From Macrobrachium rosenbergii (lineage: Eukaryota > Arthropoda > Malacostraca > Decapoda > Palaemonidae): 64,000 nt of DNA. This document shows positions 43,952 to 56,052 of this stretch, piece after piece. Positions within the stretch are counted from its first letter, which is position 1, and every line of letters starts with the position of its first letter. Position numbers and translations under genes: made by a program. The DNA is taken from assembly GCF_040412425.1 (NCBI RefSeq), contig NC_089744.1, forward strand, positions 42,623,599 through 42,687,598, written 5' to 3'. Below the pieces are notes generated by a model, which saw only the letters and a list, made by a program, of their open reading frames with translations, searched no databases and had not been told where the DNA came from.

Positions 43952-45508
43952 GTCGACACTGTTAAGCCTGACCTCATTAACCTGGACATCGGGTAAGACA
44001 GATACCGAAGAGGGTCAGCCGATTTAAAATACGTAATGTTCGACCATGATTTAAGATACAGTAGTTACTGTTCCTCCGCTCGTCGTGTACTGTTTTCCTT
44101 TTTAATTACCAAAGGTAAATAAAAAACTTTTCATTTATATTTTTATTTTACATATACTGTTCTGTATTTATACTGTACTGAACTGAAATGCTTTTATCTT
44201 GTAACCTATTCAACTTGCTCACAGTACGTACTGTCATTAAGAAACACTGTTGTCTGGAACAGTAGGAAGTATCATAGCCAGTCACTTAGCATTAACAGTT
44301 TTACCCATCTGCTGCCCGACTGGTAGCTACAGTATGATTCGTTGTATGTTTTTTAGGAAAGAAAAGACATGACAAAAGTAAACTTTACGAAGATAAAAGC
44401 TGAGTTACTGAACAGTACTTGTGTTTACGTGGCAAATAATGCGAGAGAGAGAGAATTGCCAGTTCTCTCTATGCAGCGTAATTCTAGCGGTGTGTACGTG
44501 GCAAATGACAGAGAGAGAGAGAGAGAGAGAATTGCCAATTCCCTCTATGCAGCATAATTCTATCCTCGAGAGATTAAAATGAAGAATTTTGTTCTAAAGG
44601 TATGTCGATGCAGCTTTTAGTAAATATCTTCTGAAGCAAAAAAAATTATATATATTTTGTTGCTGAAGAATCTCTGAACCAACAATTTTGCACTCAAGTA
44701 ATAAGAAGGAATTCATTCTATTCATGTAACCAGTAAAATACATACACTATTAAAAACTGCATTTTGTATTCAAAACACACGCATTTATGGCATCGTCAGC
44801 TTCTCTGAGCAAAATGTTCTTTCGCAGACGGAATACAGCTAAAACCTGATTGGCTGGCTGGTTGCCATTTAGATCTGGTAGCCAATGACAGCCCTCTACT
44901 TCTGTTCTATTTATAGACATATGTCGTTATAGCACTAAGTTTTGAACGTTGCCATGGTCATGATTATTTGACTGCTGATGGCAAAAATTACTCAATATTA
45001 TGCTTTATATAATTATTTCATCATGAAAACATGAATTCAACAATTATTTTAACTTCAATATAGTGGTATGAAAAATCCCACAACAGTCTGTTGTGGTGAT
45101 GTGTCATCACTTGCGAATCCTATTCCCAGACCATCCTCAGATTTATGACTTCAAACTGATGACGACATCAGTAATAATAAAAAACAACCCTCTCTAAGAT
45201 CAGTATGATGAAGTGTACTTTATAGTCTTACTTATTATTAAAATTCACAAGTTGAATTACAGTCATTTTGATCATGTATATTTTTGCATTTTACGTAATG
45301 TTTTTGTTGAAAACAAAATGTGTTAGTGAACTTACGGTCTTAATTGTCCCACTATTTTATTTTTGATGATCTTAATCATTCACATTTATTTAATAGTATA
45401 TTAGTATAGATAATAATAAACTACAATGAATAAATAACTAAAATAAAAAAACATGAAAAAAGGGGAAAAAAAATCTTACTCTTCATTTTGGAGACCACTT
45501 CATTTTAC
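43952..45508. other. Unassigned DNA; possible pogo-like left end and a small duplication
   Basis: Begins CAGTCGACACTGTTAAGCC with GGGTAAGACAGATACCGAAG, which looks like one end of a pogo/Tigger element; no matching right end was found. At 44425-44560 a ~75-bp unit (GTGTACGTGGCAAAT, GAGAGAGAGA, ATTGCCA, CTCTATGCAGC, TAATTCTA) occurs twice in tandem. The rest is AT-rich without recognised content. Confidence 0.4.
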
Positions 45509-47700
45509 TTAACCCTTAAACGCCTGTTGGATGTAGCAAAAGTCGACTAAAATTGTCTGTTGAATGCCGAGTGGACGTAGCAAACGTCGACTACAAAAAA
45601 TTTCAACCTTCGGTCAACTTTGACTCGACCGAAATGGTCGAAAAACGCAATTGTAAGCTAAAACTCTTACATTCTAGTAATATTCAATCATGTACCTTCA
45701 TTTTGCAACAAATTGGAAGTCTCTAGCACAATATTTCGATTTATGGTGAATTTTTGAAAAAACTTTTTCTTACGCCAGCGTGTAACTCGCCAAAAATTTC
45801 AGAAATTCTTTCGTCATTTTGTCGTAATTTTTGCACTGTTCTATATTAGCCGTTACATAAAGTTTTATATATGAAAATGTGCACAATTTCATGTAGAATA
45901 TAACAGAAAATAACTCATGGTTGTAGCTTTTATCCGTTTTGAAATATTTTCATATAAATCACGATAACTGCCAAAATTTCAACCTTCGGTCAACTTTGAC
46001 TCGACCGAAATGGTAAAAAAACGCAATTGTAAGCTAAAACTCTTACATTCTAGTAATATTCAATCATTTACCTTCATTTGGCAACCAATTGGAAGTCTCT
46101 AGCACAATATTTCGATTTATGGTGAATTTTTGAAAAAACTTTCTCCTTACGTCCGCGCCAGAAATTCTTTCGTCACGTTGTCGTAACGTTTGCACTGTTT
46201 TATATTAGTCGTTAAATAAAGTTTTATATATGGAAATGTGCGCAATTTCATGTAGAATACAACAGAAAATAACTCATGGTTGTAGCTTTTATCAGTTTTG
46301 AAATATTTTCATATAAATCACGATTACTGCCAAAATTTCAAGCTTCGTCAACTTTAACTCGACCGAAATGGTCAAAAACGCAATTATAAGCTAAAACTCT
46401 TACATTCTAGTAATATTCAATCATGTACTTTCATTTTGCAACAAACTGGAAGTCTCTAGCACAATATTTCGATTTATGGTGAATTTCTGAAAAAAAAAAT
46501 TTTTTCCTTATGTCTGCTTGCGCGATAACTCAGCCGAACATCTCAGAAATTCTTTCGTCATGTTGTCGTAATGTTTGCATCGTTTTACATTAGTCGTTAC
46601 ATAAACTTTTATGTATGAAAATGTGTGCAATTTCATGTAGAATACAACAGAAATTAGCCCATGGTTGTAGCTTTTATCAGTTTTGAAATATTTTCACATA
46701 AATCACGATAATTGCCAAAATTTCAACCTCAGTCAACTTTAACTCGACTGAAATGGTAAAAAACGCAATTGTAAGCTAAAACTCTTACATTCTAGTAATA
46801 TTCAATCGTTTACCTTCATTTTGCAATAAATTGGAAGTCTCTAGCACAATATTTCGATTTATGGTGAATTTTGAAAAAACATTTTCCTTACGCTCTGCGC
46901 TGTAACTCGCCAAACATCTCAGAAATTCTTTCGTCTCGTTGTCGTAATATTTGCACCATTTTATATTAGTCGTTACATAAAGTTTTATATATGAAAATGT
47001 GCGCAATTTCATTTACAATACAACAAAAAATAACTCATGGTTGTAGCTTTTATCAGGTTTGAAATATTTTCATATAAATCACGATAAATAGAAAAAATTC
47101 GACTTTCGGTCAACTTTAACTCGACAGAAATGGTCGAAAACTGCAATTGTAAGCTAAAAAACTTACAGTCTAGTAATATTCAATCAATTAGCTTCATTTT
47201 TCAACAAACGGGAAGTCTCTAGCACAATATTTCGATTTATGGTGAATTTTGAAAAAAAAAAAAAAATTTTTTACATCCGCGGCGTTTAATTCATGCATCA
47301 TTTTGTGATAATATTTTCTCTGTGTTGCTTTGATCGTTTTAAAATTTGTTATATGCCAAAATTATTGCAATTTAGTGTACAATACAACTAAAAAAAATTA
47401 AGTCATTAGCTTTAACCGTTTTGCTTACAGCGATTTGTATACAATTATATACAAGTTTTTTTTTCGCTGTCATATATTCCAATATTTATATATGATAATG
47501 ATATTTTTTTAATTTCTGATGGTTGCATACTAATCTTCAGGCAATGACAAAAAAATGAGCCAAAAATGAACTCTTAATCTTAAAAACTAAGCGTGCTGTG
47601 ATTTTTGAAAAACTTTTTTCCGCTTCGGCGCTAACTCACTGAACGCCGCCGGCATACGGGAGACGTTTTTGTAAATAGGGCTTCGGCGTTAAAGGGTTAA
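45509..47700. mobile_element. TTAA-flanked element with internal tandem array (piggyBac-like), copy 2
   Basis: Starts TTAACCCTTAAACGCC and ends GGCGTTAAAGGGTTAA, flanked by the TTAA itself. It is collinear with 17081-19615: the same subterminal GTCGACTAAAATTGTCTGTT, the same internal unit and the same unique right part ending GAACGCCGCCGGCATACGGG. It holds five units (starts near 45599, 45978, 46338, 46720 and 47098) instead of six. No transposase frame. It directly abuts the RTE LINE region on the right. Confidence 0.85.
45599..47460 (+). repeat. Five-unit ~360/380-bp tandem array
   Basis: Same unit as at 17173-19370. Spacings are about 379, 360, 382 and 378, so the order is long, short, long, long, then the diverged terminal unit (GATAAATAGAAAAAATTCGAC start). 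Both copies share that terminal unit, while the internal order differs. Confidence 0.9.
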
Positions 47701-47875
47701 CAATTATGCGTTTATGTCTCTGCCTAGGCATCTACGTATGCGGCTGAATTCTATCATTTTTATCATGTTTTATTTCTCATTTTTCATCTTTTACCATGAG
47801 CTTTAGTTCAAACATTTCAACATTGGTTTATTATCCATACTTTATAAAAATTATGAAATACAGTATATTTTTAGG

Positions 47876-48325
47876 TATTTCTTCTTCTTTATCTTCAGCT
47901 TTTCCCATCTTTATATGGGGTCGCTGTTTGTTATTAGTCTTCTCCATTACCTCACTCACGTTCTTCTCCTGCATGTCCCTGTTAACTGTGTCTCTCCATC
48001 TCATTCTTGGTCTACCTCTCCTCCTTGTTCCAGGCACTTTTATATTCATGGTTCTTTTACATACAGAATCCTCCTCTCTTCTCATAACATGTCCAAACCA
48101 TTGTAATCGTCTCTGTTGCAGCTTCTTTGATATTTCTGTAACTTTCACCGTCCCTCTTTTGAAGTCATTCCTTATCCGGTCTCTTCTTGTCACTCCGCAC
48201 ATCCAACGCAGCATTCTCATTTCTGCCACTTCCATCTTTCTCTCTTGTGCTTTCTTCATAGGCCATGTTTCACAACTATACATCAACGCAGGTCTGACAA
48301 TGCTCTTGTACATTTTTCCCTTCAT
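47876..48325 (-). pseudogene. RTE LINE C-terminal segment
   Basis: On the - strand YKSIVRPALMYSCETWPMKK, EMRMLRWMCGVTRRDRIRN, RRLQWFGHVMRREEDSV and RRRGRPRMRWRDTVNRDMQE form the well-known tail of this LINE group. It follows the RT after another frame change near 48300. Confidence 0.88.
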
Positions 48326-49944
48326 AAAGCTTTACATTAAATCTTTTGTCACATAACACACCTGATGTTTTCCTCCAATTGCACCAAGCTGATTGTATTC
48401 TGTGATTCACTTCCTCCTCCATCCCTCCACAATCAGTGACACACAACCCAAGGTACTTAAAGGATGTAGCTCTTTTTGCTTCTGCCTGCTCTAAGTTGAT
48501 GCTTCCCTCTTGGTCTCCTCCATTCATCCACATATATTCAGTTTTTGCTCTGCTTATCTTTAGGCCTCTGTCCTCCAATGCACTTCTCCACAACTCAAAT
48601 TTCCTGTCTGCTTCTTCCTTACTGGTGGTCACTAGCACTATGTCATCTGCAAAGAGTACACTCCAAGGCACCTGATCTTTCACTCCAGACACCATCACAT
48701 CCATTACCATATCAAAAATATAGGGACTCATGGCAGAACCTTGGTGGAGTCCAACTTTCACCTCAAACTTGTCTGTTGTTCCCACTGAGCTTCTTACCTG
48801 TGTTGTTGCTTCTCTATACATATCATTTACAATCCTCACATATTTTTCTGAGACACCTTTTTCCCCTCATGCACCTCCACACTTCTTGCCTAGGCACTCG
48901 ATCATATGCTTTCTCAAGATCTATAAATACAAGATGTAGTTCCTTTCCTTTTTCTCTATATTTTTCCATTACTTGTCACAATACAAAGATGGCATCTGTT
49001 GTCCCTTTTCCTGGCATGAACCCAAACTGTTCTTCACTTATAGATGTTTCATCCCTTAGCCTTGCCTCTATTATTCTTTCATAGATTTTCATGGTATGTG
49101 CCATCAGCTTTATGCCTCGATAGTTGGCACAATCTTGGATGTCCCCTTTTTCTTTGTAAATGGGGACTAGCAGGCTGTTTCTCCAGGCGTCTGGTATCTT
49201 CTCCTGCTGGTAGATCTTATTGAACAAGTCCCACAAGATGTCAATTCCCTCCTCTCCTAAGCACCTCCACACCTCGACTGGTATTCCATCTGGTCCCACT
49301 GCTTTACCTTTCTTCATTTTACTTAGTGCCCGCCTCACTTCTCTTCGACTAATCCTGGGAACTTCTCTTTCATTTGCTACTCCATCCTCAATGATATTCC
49401 TGGGATTTTCTTCATTTAGAAGATTTTCAAAATACTCTCTCCATCTACTTTTAATTTCCTCCTCTTTTGTTAGAACCTTACCATTTCCATCTTTAATTTG
49501 CTTAATGTGTGTGAGGTCTTTTGTTGCTTTGTCTCTAGCTTTGGCTATCCTGTGGATGTTTCTGTGGCCCTCCGGTGTGTCAACATTCTCATACAGATCA
49601 TTGAAAGCAGCAGCCTTGGCTCTGGCAACTTGTTGTTTTGCAACTTTCTTTGCTTCTTTTGATATTTGCTCATTTTCTTCTGTTTTGTGTTTATCATAGT
49701 TCTTTTGGGATTCTTTCTTTTCTTGATCTTGTCTTTGTGTCTTTATTCCACCACCAGCTTTCTTTATCTTTTGGGGACCTTTGCCTGATGTTTTGCCTAA
49801 AATTTCCTCCCCATGCCTTAGGATCACATTGCTGTTAAACTCCCACCAATCATTTACATCATCTTCCAACTTTATTTCTCTCAGAACATTCTCCTTAAAC
49901 CTAGATCTCAACTCCACATTTTCTGCCTTTTCTAGCTCCACCAT
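48276..49944 (-). pseudogene. RTE LINE reverse transcriptase
   Basis: From 49944 the - strand encodes a basic connector, then KMKKGKAVGPDGIPVEVWRC (~49300), WRNSLLVPIYKEKGDIQDC, NYRGIKLMAHTMKIYERII and EEQFGFMPGKGTTDAIFVL, where a TGA replaces the usual CGA Arg codon (~48976). The frame stays open beyond with KELHLVFIDLEKAYDRVPRQ (motif A), then shifts. From 48839: VKVGLHQGSAMSPYIFDMVM and SVLFADDIVLV (motif C, FADD, ~48640). All catalytic motifs are visible, so the lesions look recent: one CpG-type transition plus small indels. Confidence 0.9.
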
Positions 49945-50855
49945 TTGATCTTAGGGTTACTTTTCCTCTTTCCTTTGTCCCTTTTTTGAATTGAAAGGTC
50001 CGCAACCACCAGCTTATGTTGTTGGCCAACATTCTCTCCATATATCACTTTACAATCCTTTACTTCCTTAAGGTGTTGTCTCCTACAGAGCAGAAAATCA
50101 ATTTGACTCTCTCTTCCACCACTTCTATATGTCACATAATCTCTCTTCATAAAGAATGTATTAATTAGTGACATATCAAATGCCACTGCAAAGTCTATGA
50201 TGCCTTCGCCTTCTTCGTTCCTCTCCCCCATTCCTAGTCCTCCATGGATTCTTGAAATCACTCTTCTATCTGTACCTATATGTCCATTTAAGTCTCCACC
50301 CAACACAACTCTCTCTTCCTCTAAGATTGATGTTAACACTTCATCCAACTCCTGCCAAAACATTGACTTCTCTTCCTCATCACATCCAGCTTGTGGGGCA
50401 TAAGCACTTATCACATTTAGGACTTCTTCTGATAAAATTAATTTGACCTTCATTGTCCGACTACCACTTCTTTTGACCTCTACCACTTTTTCCTTCAGTT
50501 CACTGTTTACAATGATGCCTACTCTACTTCTACCATTCTTGTCTGCTCCACTGTACAGGAGCTTACATCCTCCTCCTATTTCCTTTGCCTTGTTCCCTCT
50601 CCACCTTGTTTCTTGCACACACAATATGTCAACTCTCCTCGTATTCATCATCTCCGCCACCTCTCTACTCTTTCCTGTCATACTACCCACATTTAGTGTC
50701 CCAATTCTAATCATATGGACTTGCTTCTTTAACCACAATCGCCCACAATGCGGTAGCCCTTGCCTATTTATCGGAGGGGTCAGGCGAGGCCCCTGCGCGT
50801 CGCTTAATCGGGGTACGCCCTGGCATTCTCTCTGAATCTGGATTCGACTAACCAT
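49932..50855 (-). pseudogene. RTE LINE endonuclease domain
   Basis: A 307-codon frame starting MVSRIQIQREC. The endonuclease/exonuclease/phosphatase fold begins at ~residue 50 with RIGTLNVGSMTGKSREVAEM, VDILCVQETRWRG (catalytic Glu), YAPQAGCDEEEK, VVLGGDLNGHIG (Asp and Asn of GDxN) and YRSGGRESQIDFLL (DF). The final His motif is QHKLVVADL, where SDH is more usual. It nicks target DNA to prime reverse transcription. The reverse transcriptase lies in another frame from 49944, so a frameshift separates them. Such domains are often mis-annotated as craniofacial development protein 2-like host genes. Confidence 0.88.
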
Positions 50856-50975
50856 GGTTCTGGCATTGGGTTTTTACAGTCGGATGCCCTTCCTGTCACT
50901 AACCCTCTCTATTTACCCGGGGTTGGGACCGGCACCGATTTGGGCTGGCTTGCCCCCCCCCAGTGGCCAAAGGCA

Positions 50976-53900
50976 CTAGTTTTATAGACAAGGAAAATAA
51001 AAATTCATTTCCTACAGTGTTCAATGGAGAATCTGAGCCATCTTTTTCCAGTATTTACCTTCAAGATGTAGGCTGTAGTTTCATGACACCAGGACAAGAG
51101 GTAGATGGTTGGGAACCACCAAAGGATACTTCATATCCTGGATTTTAAGAGGCTTGTAGACATTGACTTTTTCATTACCTTTAGGACATTTTCCTAGGCA
51201 TAGGTCACGAAAATTGTGCTCAGTCTTTAGGTTCAGTTCCTGAGAAAAACAATCTAATTGCAGTGTCTGTCATGTTTCACATTTTGGTTCAGTCAGAAAC
51301 TGTGCAAACATATATTCTGCTGATTCACAACTAGCAGCTTTGGTGTTATTCTTCCCTGGGATAAATTGGATATCCATGCCTCTCACTTTTCAGCATGATT
51401 AGGCCATTAACAATCAGTCATAGATTCCAAGAGTTGATAATTTATCAGGGATCTTCCAATTACCACTGTAAGATTCATTTGCCACTTTGTGCTTCTGTTT
51501 GATCTCTCCAAGAGTCTCACCAACTAGTAGAAGCCTCTGGGCTTAAAATACTTCCATGATTCCCAGGAACCTGGAATATTGGCTCTCCAAATCCTTAGGA
51601 ATCTGGATTATTGACTCAGGTATAAACCCCGTTTCATATCTCAAGAGGCAGAGTCATGCATTTCAAGTAGCTGTAGATATTTCCAAGTCATGCAGCCTTC
51701 TTGAATATGCAGCAAATTCGATTGTGTTCTGTTAAGCCATTTTCTGTTCCACAGGTAGTGGAGTTTCTCTTTGCAAAGGATTGGAAGTTTTAATGGCCAT
51801 TTTTTTCTTGTCATAAGCTCAGGTAGCTGATCAGGGCTGCTCCTCAGCACTCAAGCAGTCATTTCATCATGACTACCTTGAGGTTCCTTTCTAAGGCTGG
51901 ATTTTTACCTTATGGCCACTGTTTCGATGATATAAATTTCCCAGACGTCAAGTCAGAATTAGCCAAAGTACAGTTGCCATTTCATAACTCTCCAAACCAA
52001 AGACAGTAAGTCACCTCTCCTTGCATTGTTAGAATGTTTCTATATCTCTGGGATTAGGTAGTCCAGGAGCTTTCCCATCTTTATTACCTTGAGTATGTTT
52101 CATGGAGCAGGAACTAATGTATCTTCCTGTCTTGGCTTTTACAATTTGCCTGTGAGGTATTAAATTCCTACTGATAGCTAACTACATTGTTCTTTGTCCT
52201 TGAAGTCGAAGCTCTGAACACAAATGAATGTCAACATAAAGATGTCTATAGCTGGCAGGTAAAAGGGTCTTGCAGAGTTTGTGGCTAGACCTGTCATCTT
52301 AGATTCTGTTGTTGCAGATTAACAGGTTATCTACTTCAGGTAGGTTCCTGACAGGGAATCTTTGGTTTTTGTATTTTTTCCACAATTTTGTTTCATTTGA
52401 TATATCCTTGTTTATGTCTCAGTAAGGCTTTAGTTACTTGTGTCCTTTCTTCATTGTTGCTTCTTGGCAGTGTGAACTCTCTTGCAACATTCCCTCTCTT
52501 GATTAATGCAAAAATTGAATTTTGCAACCTAGTTTCTTTTTTTTTCGGCTTTCTAAAGGTACCTGAGGTTTTCTGTTTCAGATACAAATCCTTGAATGTG
52601 TCTGAAGGATTTCTGATACCATATCAATCCCAAGTTCTTTTCAGTGAATAATTTAGGTCTCTCATCCAATTGGAGTTTTAGCAGTTTGATTCTTCCACCT
52701 AAATTGTGATGTGGCCTGTTAAGTAATGGGTTTGTAGGAAACTCCCAATCCCTCTTATTCTTGGAGTTCATGGTTAGGACTTCATCATTACCGAAGACTC
52801 GATCAATGCTGATGACAGGTCCACACGTGCAGTGGTGACTATTCTTATCTGACCTGTTGTCTTATCCATTCTTAGAGGGATTGTTGTGTACAGACAGTAT
52901 GTTGACCATGAATGTAGGTTATTATAAGTACTGCAATGGCTTTTAATGAAAAGATGCACACTGTTTTGGGCAGAAACTGGTTAAAAATATTATCCATTGC
53001 CTTTAGGAGTCTGTATGTGTTGGTAGACTTTTGGACAGCGATATTTGTTGTGCCTCTTATTGCACTTTGTTTTCGGGTTTTGAGGATAGATTTTCGTACT
53101 GTTAATGCAGATATTTCAAAGTTATTTATCAGTGATAAACATTAGAAAATATGACCCATGCACTTGACCCCTAAGACTGTATAGGTATAAACTTTTGTGT
53201 TTCATTATAGTAATGTGGGATAAATACTGTTAAAAATGAATTATGCAATTCTCATCACATTCATGTTTAATATAAATTGTTGTTGGGTACTGCACACTTC
53301 AGTTTTGGAATGATTCACTTACTTCTGGTCTTTGTACTTACTGTTTTTGGTTCCAGTTTATTTATTAAAAAATTAAATTTTCTTTAGACATTAACTACAC
53401 TTTTGGAAATGTTTAGTAAGTGCCTTCACATGGTTCCTGTTGAAAAATGTAACAGTTGTTAACATGTGGTTCCTCTGATGGCTTTTAAAGGCATTGATAG
53501 CATTCAAAACTTGAGTAAACAAGTTTATTGTCTTGAGTGTATCCACTATGGTTTATTGTTAATTTCAGTTTTGCAGGTCAGGTACTTCAGGCTTGAAATA
53601 AATTTACTTATAACACCTCTTGCCTCTTTTTTTCTGTGTTGTTGGTTAAATTTTAATGTACAGTAACTATTTTGTCAAGATGCAATGTAAATTGTTAACT
53701 GCATTTTTCACCACAATTAATTTGTACTTGGTGTTTCAGTCACTAAGGGACATTTGATTGTTAGAGTATGGTTTAGGACAGTAGCTATGATGTATTGATT
53801 AAAATTCTAGATGAGACCATTACACATAAAGGCTCAAGTTTGGTCACTGTTTACTGTATTGTTGAGTGTCAACTCTATTTTTAAAGCATTCTCCAAATTA

Positions 53901-54410
53901 AAAGATTTAAAAAATTTACTTCAGTCTTCAATTGTGTTCTTTGTAGAATAGAAAGAAGTATCATCACAGTTGTTTTAAATATTGTGCACTTTGTATGATT
54001 ATTTTGTTTTGTTTGATAGTATGTCTTGTTTGTGGTTTCAAAGGTCACACTATATCAGCAATTTGTGAATAGACTTTACCACCTCCTCAGCATTCTCCCA
54101 TGTAATCAGAAATCCTGTACATAAGTGGAACCCATTGACATGCAGCAGGTCATGTCTAATAAATATGCTATAGTTTGCTTAGTGGTTGCTGGAAATGTGC
54201 TGTTTAGAGTATTGATGTGCTTTTCAAGTCTTCCATCTCCAGTTCTTATTGTATTTTATTGTTATTGCAAAATTAAGATAATAATTAAGTAGTATTGTAC
54301 AAAAGCTGAAGAAACACATTGCATTCGTGGATTGATAAAAAACAATGCGAAAGTATTTCCCCTTTTCTAATGTTAAATATATTTTTTTAATTATTAGTTT
54401 ATTTTCACAG
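50976..54410 (+). other. Unassigned intron DNA before BAG6 exon C
   Basis: Segment 50976-52400 is somewhat GC-richer, with short broken frames and no domain recognised; it may be remains of an old retroelement invaded by the LINE and TTAA element. From 52400 to 54400 the DNA is AT-rich and featureless to my eye. It ends TTTATTTTCACAG before exon C. Confidence 0.45.
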
Positions 54411-54586
54411 TCCCTACAGCGCAGGGCCCAAGTTCCTCAGGTGTGCGCCTACACCAGGCCCGTTCAATGTTAGATAGAGCTGCTGCTGTTTTAGACCAGT
54501 TAGATCAGCGATTGGGAACACGTCAAGGAACTGCTGCTTCCTCACAGTCTACTCCAGAGAATGAGCAGTCGGCTTCAGGTGAACAG
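54411..54586 (+). CDS. BAG6: BAG6 exon C: helix-rich region after the ubiquitin-like domain
   Basis: This 176-bp exon is bounded by TTTTCACAG and GTAGGA. Joined to exon B in phase it reads V-PTAQGPSSSGVRLHQARSM, then LDRAAAVLDQLDQRLGTRQG and a Ser/Gln/Glu-rich end (STPENEQSASGEQ). The VRL...AR.ML.RA...L..L segment corresponds to the RVRLVMAQHMIRDIQTLLSR region of vertebrate BAG6. The exon ends in phase 0. A small exon between B and C cannot be excluded, because the vertebrate protein has about ten more residues there. The downstream exon was not found up to 64000. Confidence 0.8.
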
Positions 54587-55204
54587 GTAGGAGTGAGTTT
54601 TCATATTTTTAGAATAGACACTTCACAAGCAAAGTTCTAAAGTTTAGTGGATGAGCTCTAAACATTCATTCATAGTCTTCCCTCTCTTTTATCCTGTATT
54701 CTTTTCTTTTCATTCACTGTTGGTGATTATTAGTAAATGAAACAACATTTTAAATATTCTTTTAGCCCTCTTAAATTTAAGAGAGTACTGGGGAACATCC
54801 AGCTCCCTTACATGAGAAACTTGAGCACAGTTTAGTGTCAGATCGAGTTTCTTAGTGCTGGATTTATTCCCAACAGACAGGCAACCTTTCAGTGGCAGTG
54901 ACCAGTGCATAAACTTGAAAAAACTTGGCAACCTTTTCCTATTACCTACATAATTGTCATCAGTGTTTATTACTGCATTTTACATCATATTCTCACTTTG
55001 AGGTTTGACGTAAAATTTTCTCTTTATTCTCAGTGCTCTTTTCCTGAATTTTTATCTGGTTGATGTTGTGACTCCAGTTTAAGTAAGCATAAATCAGTCA
55101 GTTGGTCTTGTCTGGTCTCCCATTTTCCAGCATCGTGAGCATTAAGAATATTAACTCTGAGTTTTGGTTAAGCTATTTAATAATAATAATAACAATTATT
55201 ATTT
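54587..55204 (+). other. Start of next BAG6 intron
   Basis: Begins GTAGGA; no feature recognised before the PLE. Confidence 0.55.
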
Positions 55205-55544
55205 GAAGGGAGTAGACCCCCTTTTAAACAGTCTTATTAAAAAGGATGGCTGTATTATGCGAATTTAACTTATACAGTGTCTTTTCTATTTTCCTTATGA
55301 TTTGCTTTTCGGGCTCAGCGATGTTAGTCAGCAACTGGCTGATATTCATATTGGAAAAAGGATAGTGATAGTGTGTATAATGCGGAAAGTCTTTTATTGA
55401 AATATCCAATCAGAAATCCTTTGTCGTCAGGATCCAGGTTCTATTTCAGGTACCGTCGACATGTTTTGACCAGCTCATCGGTCATCCTCTGGACGTAGTT
55501 GAAGAGGATCTGGAGAAAAAAGGTGCTTGGGTCGGTATTTATAG
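55205..55544 (-). repeat. Penelope pLTR, left copy
   Basis: Starts GAAGGGAGTAGACCCCCTTT and ends GTGCTTGGGTCGGTATTTAT AG. It matches 58071-58404 through GGTTCTATTTCAGGTACCGT-like sequence and the CGACATGTTTTGACCAGCTC segment. Contains a hammerhead-like core on the - strand near 55449-55490 (see findings). Confidence 0.9.
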
Positions 55545-55682
55545 GGGGTCTTGATTGGTGCTGAATTATGATTGGCTGCCCAGGGCAGGTCATCTTGGGC
55601 GGATCCTTCTCTCCCATGTTGATGTTCGGGGCTCATCTTGTGTGCGAGCGTCATTGTAGTACTGGTGATTTATGGGAGAATT

Positions 55683-56045
55683 TCAATCCTCAGATGCCGA
55701 ATTTTGATTCGCTTGTTCACTATGGGGGTTGCTCGGTGCAGGTCTCCTGGCGGCCGTGGGTAGGAGAAAGGTTTCCTGCGTAATGTTGAGGGTTGGTTTC
55801 TCCTTCCCAATGTGCAATGCTTCGAAGAGGGGCAGGCAGCAGTGGTCAGTAGTTTGGTCAATTATTTCCATGTTCGTGATTATGTCTTTTCTTGCTATTC
55901 TCTGGTTATGGACGGTCCTGGCATGGTTAAAGATGGCTCCCTCTTGGACATGGCAGGAAATCCTCTTGGAGAAACGCATGGTGGTCATACCAATGTAAGA
56001 ACCGAGGCATCCTCGGACGGGCATGAGTACCGGTATACCAAGTTG
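55683..56045 (-). pseudogene. Penelope copy A GIY-YIG endonuclease
   Basis: On the - strand CLGSYIGMTTMRFSKRISCH and EGAIFNHARTVHNQRI correspond to the YIG block and following Arg/His residues of the PLE GIY-YIG nuclease; the preceding (V/I)YRYSCPVRGC block is shifted to another frame, as LGIPVLMPVRGC shows. A linker then leads to HCCLPLFEALHIGKEKPTLN. The domain nicks DNA for target-primed reverse transcription. Copy B keeps the GIY part in frame. Confidence 0.85.
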
Positions 56046-56052
56046 GTTTTCT

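Larger units (their letters stand above)
47876..50975 (-). mobile_element. RTE-type non-LTR retrotransposon (LINE)
   Basis: On the - strand: a 5' region, an apurinic-like endonuclease, reverse transcriptase and a C-terminal segment typical of RTE-like LINEs. The 3' end near 47876 is a degenerate GAA-rich tail (AGCTGAAGATAAAGAAGAAG), as usual for this group. At ~3.1 kb it is close to full length. Reading frames are broken by at least one stop and three frame changes. No target duplication was identified. Confidence 0.85.

Noticed and set aside
49220..49699. Open frame on the + strand opposite the RTE LINE
   Set aside because: Antisense of the reverse transcriptase region; Ser/Phe/Leu-rich as expected of a shadow.
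49932..50855. Host gene similar to craniofacial development protein 2
   Set aside because: The domain is a LINE endonuclease followed by LINE reverse transcriptase on the same strand.
54443..54640. Independent start of a short protein at 54443
   Set aside because: The segment is an internal exon of BAG6 bounded by splice sites; the frame past 54586 is intron read-through.
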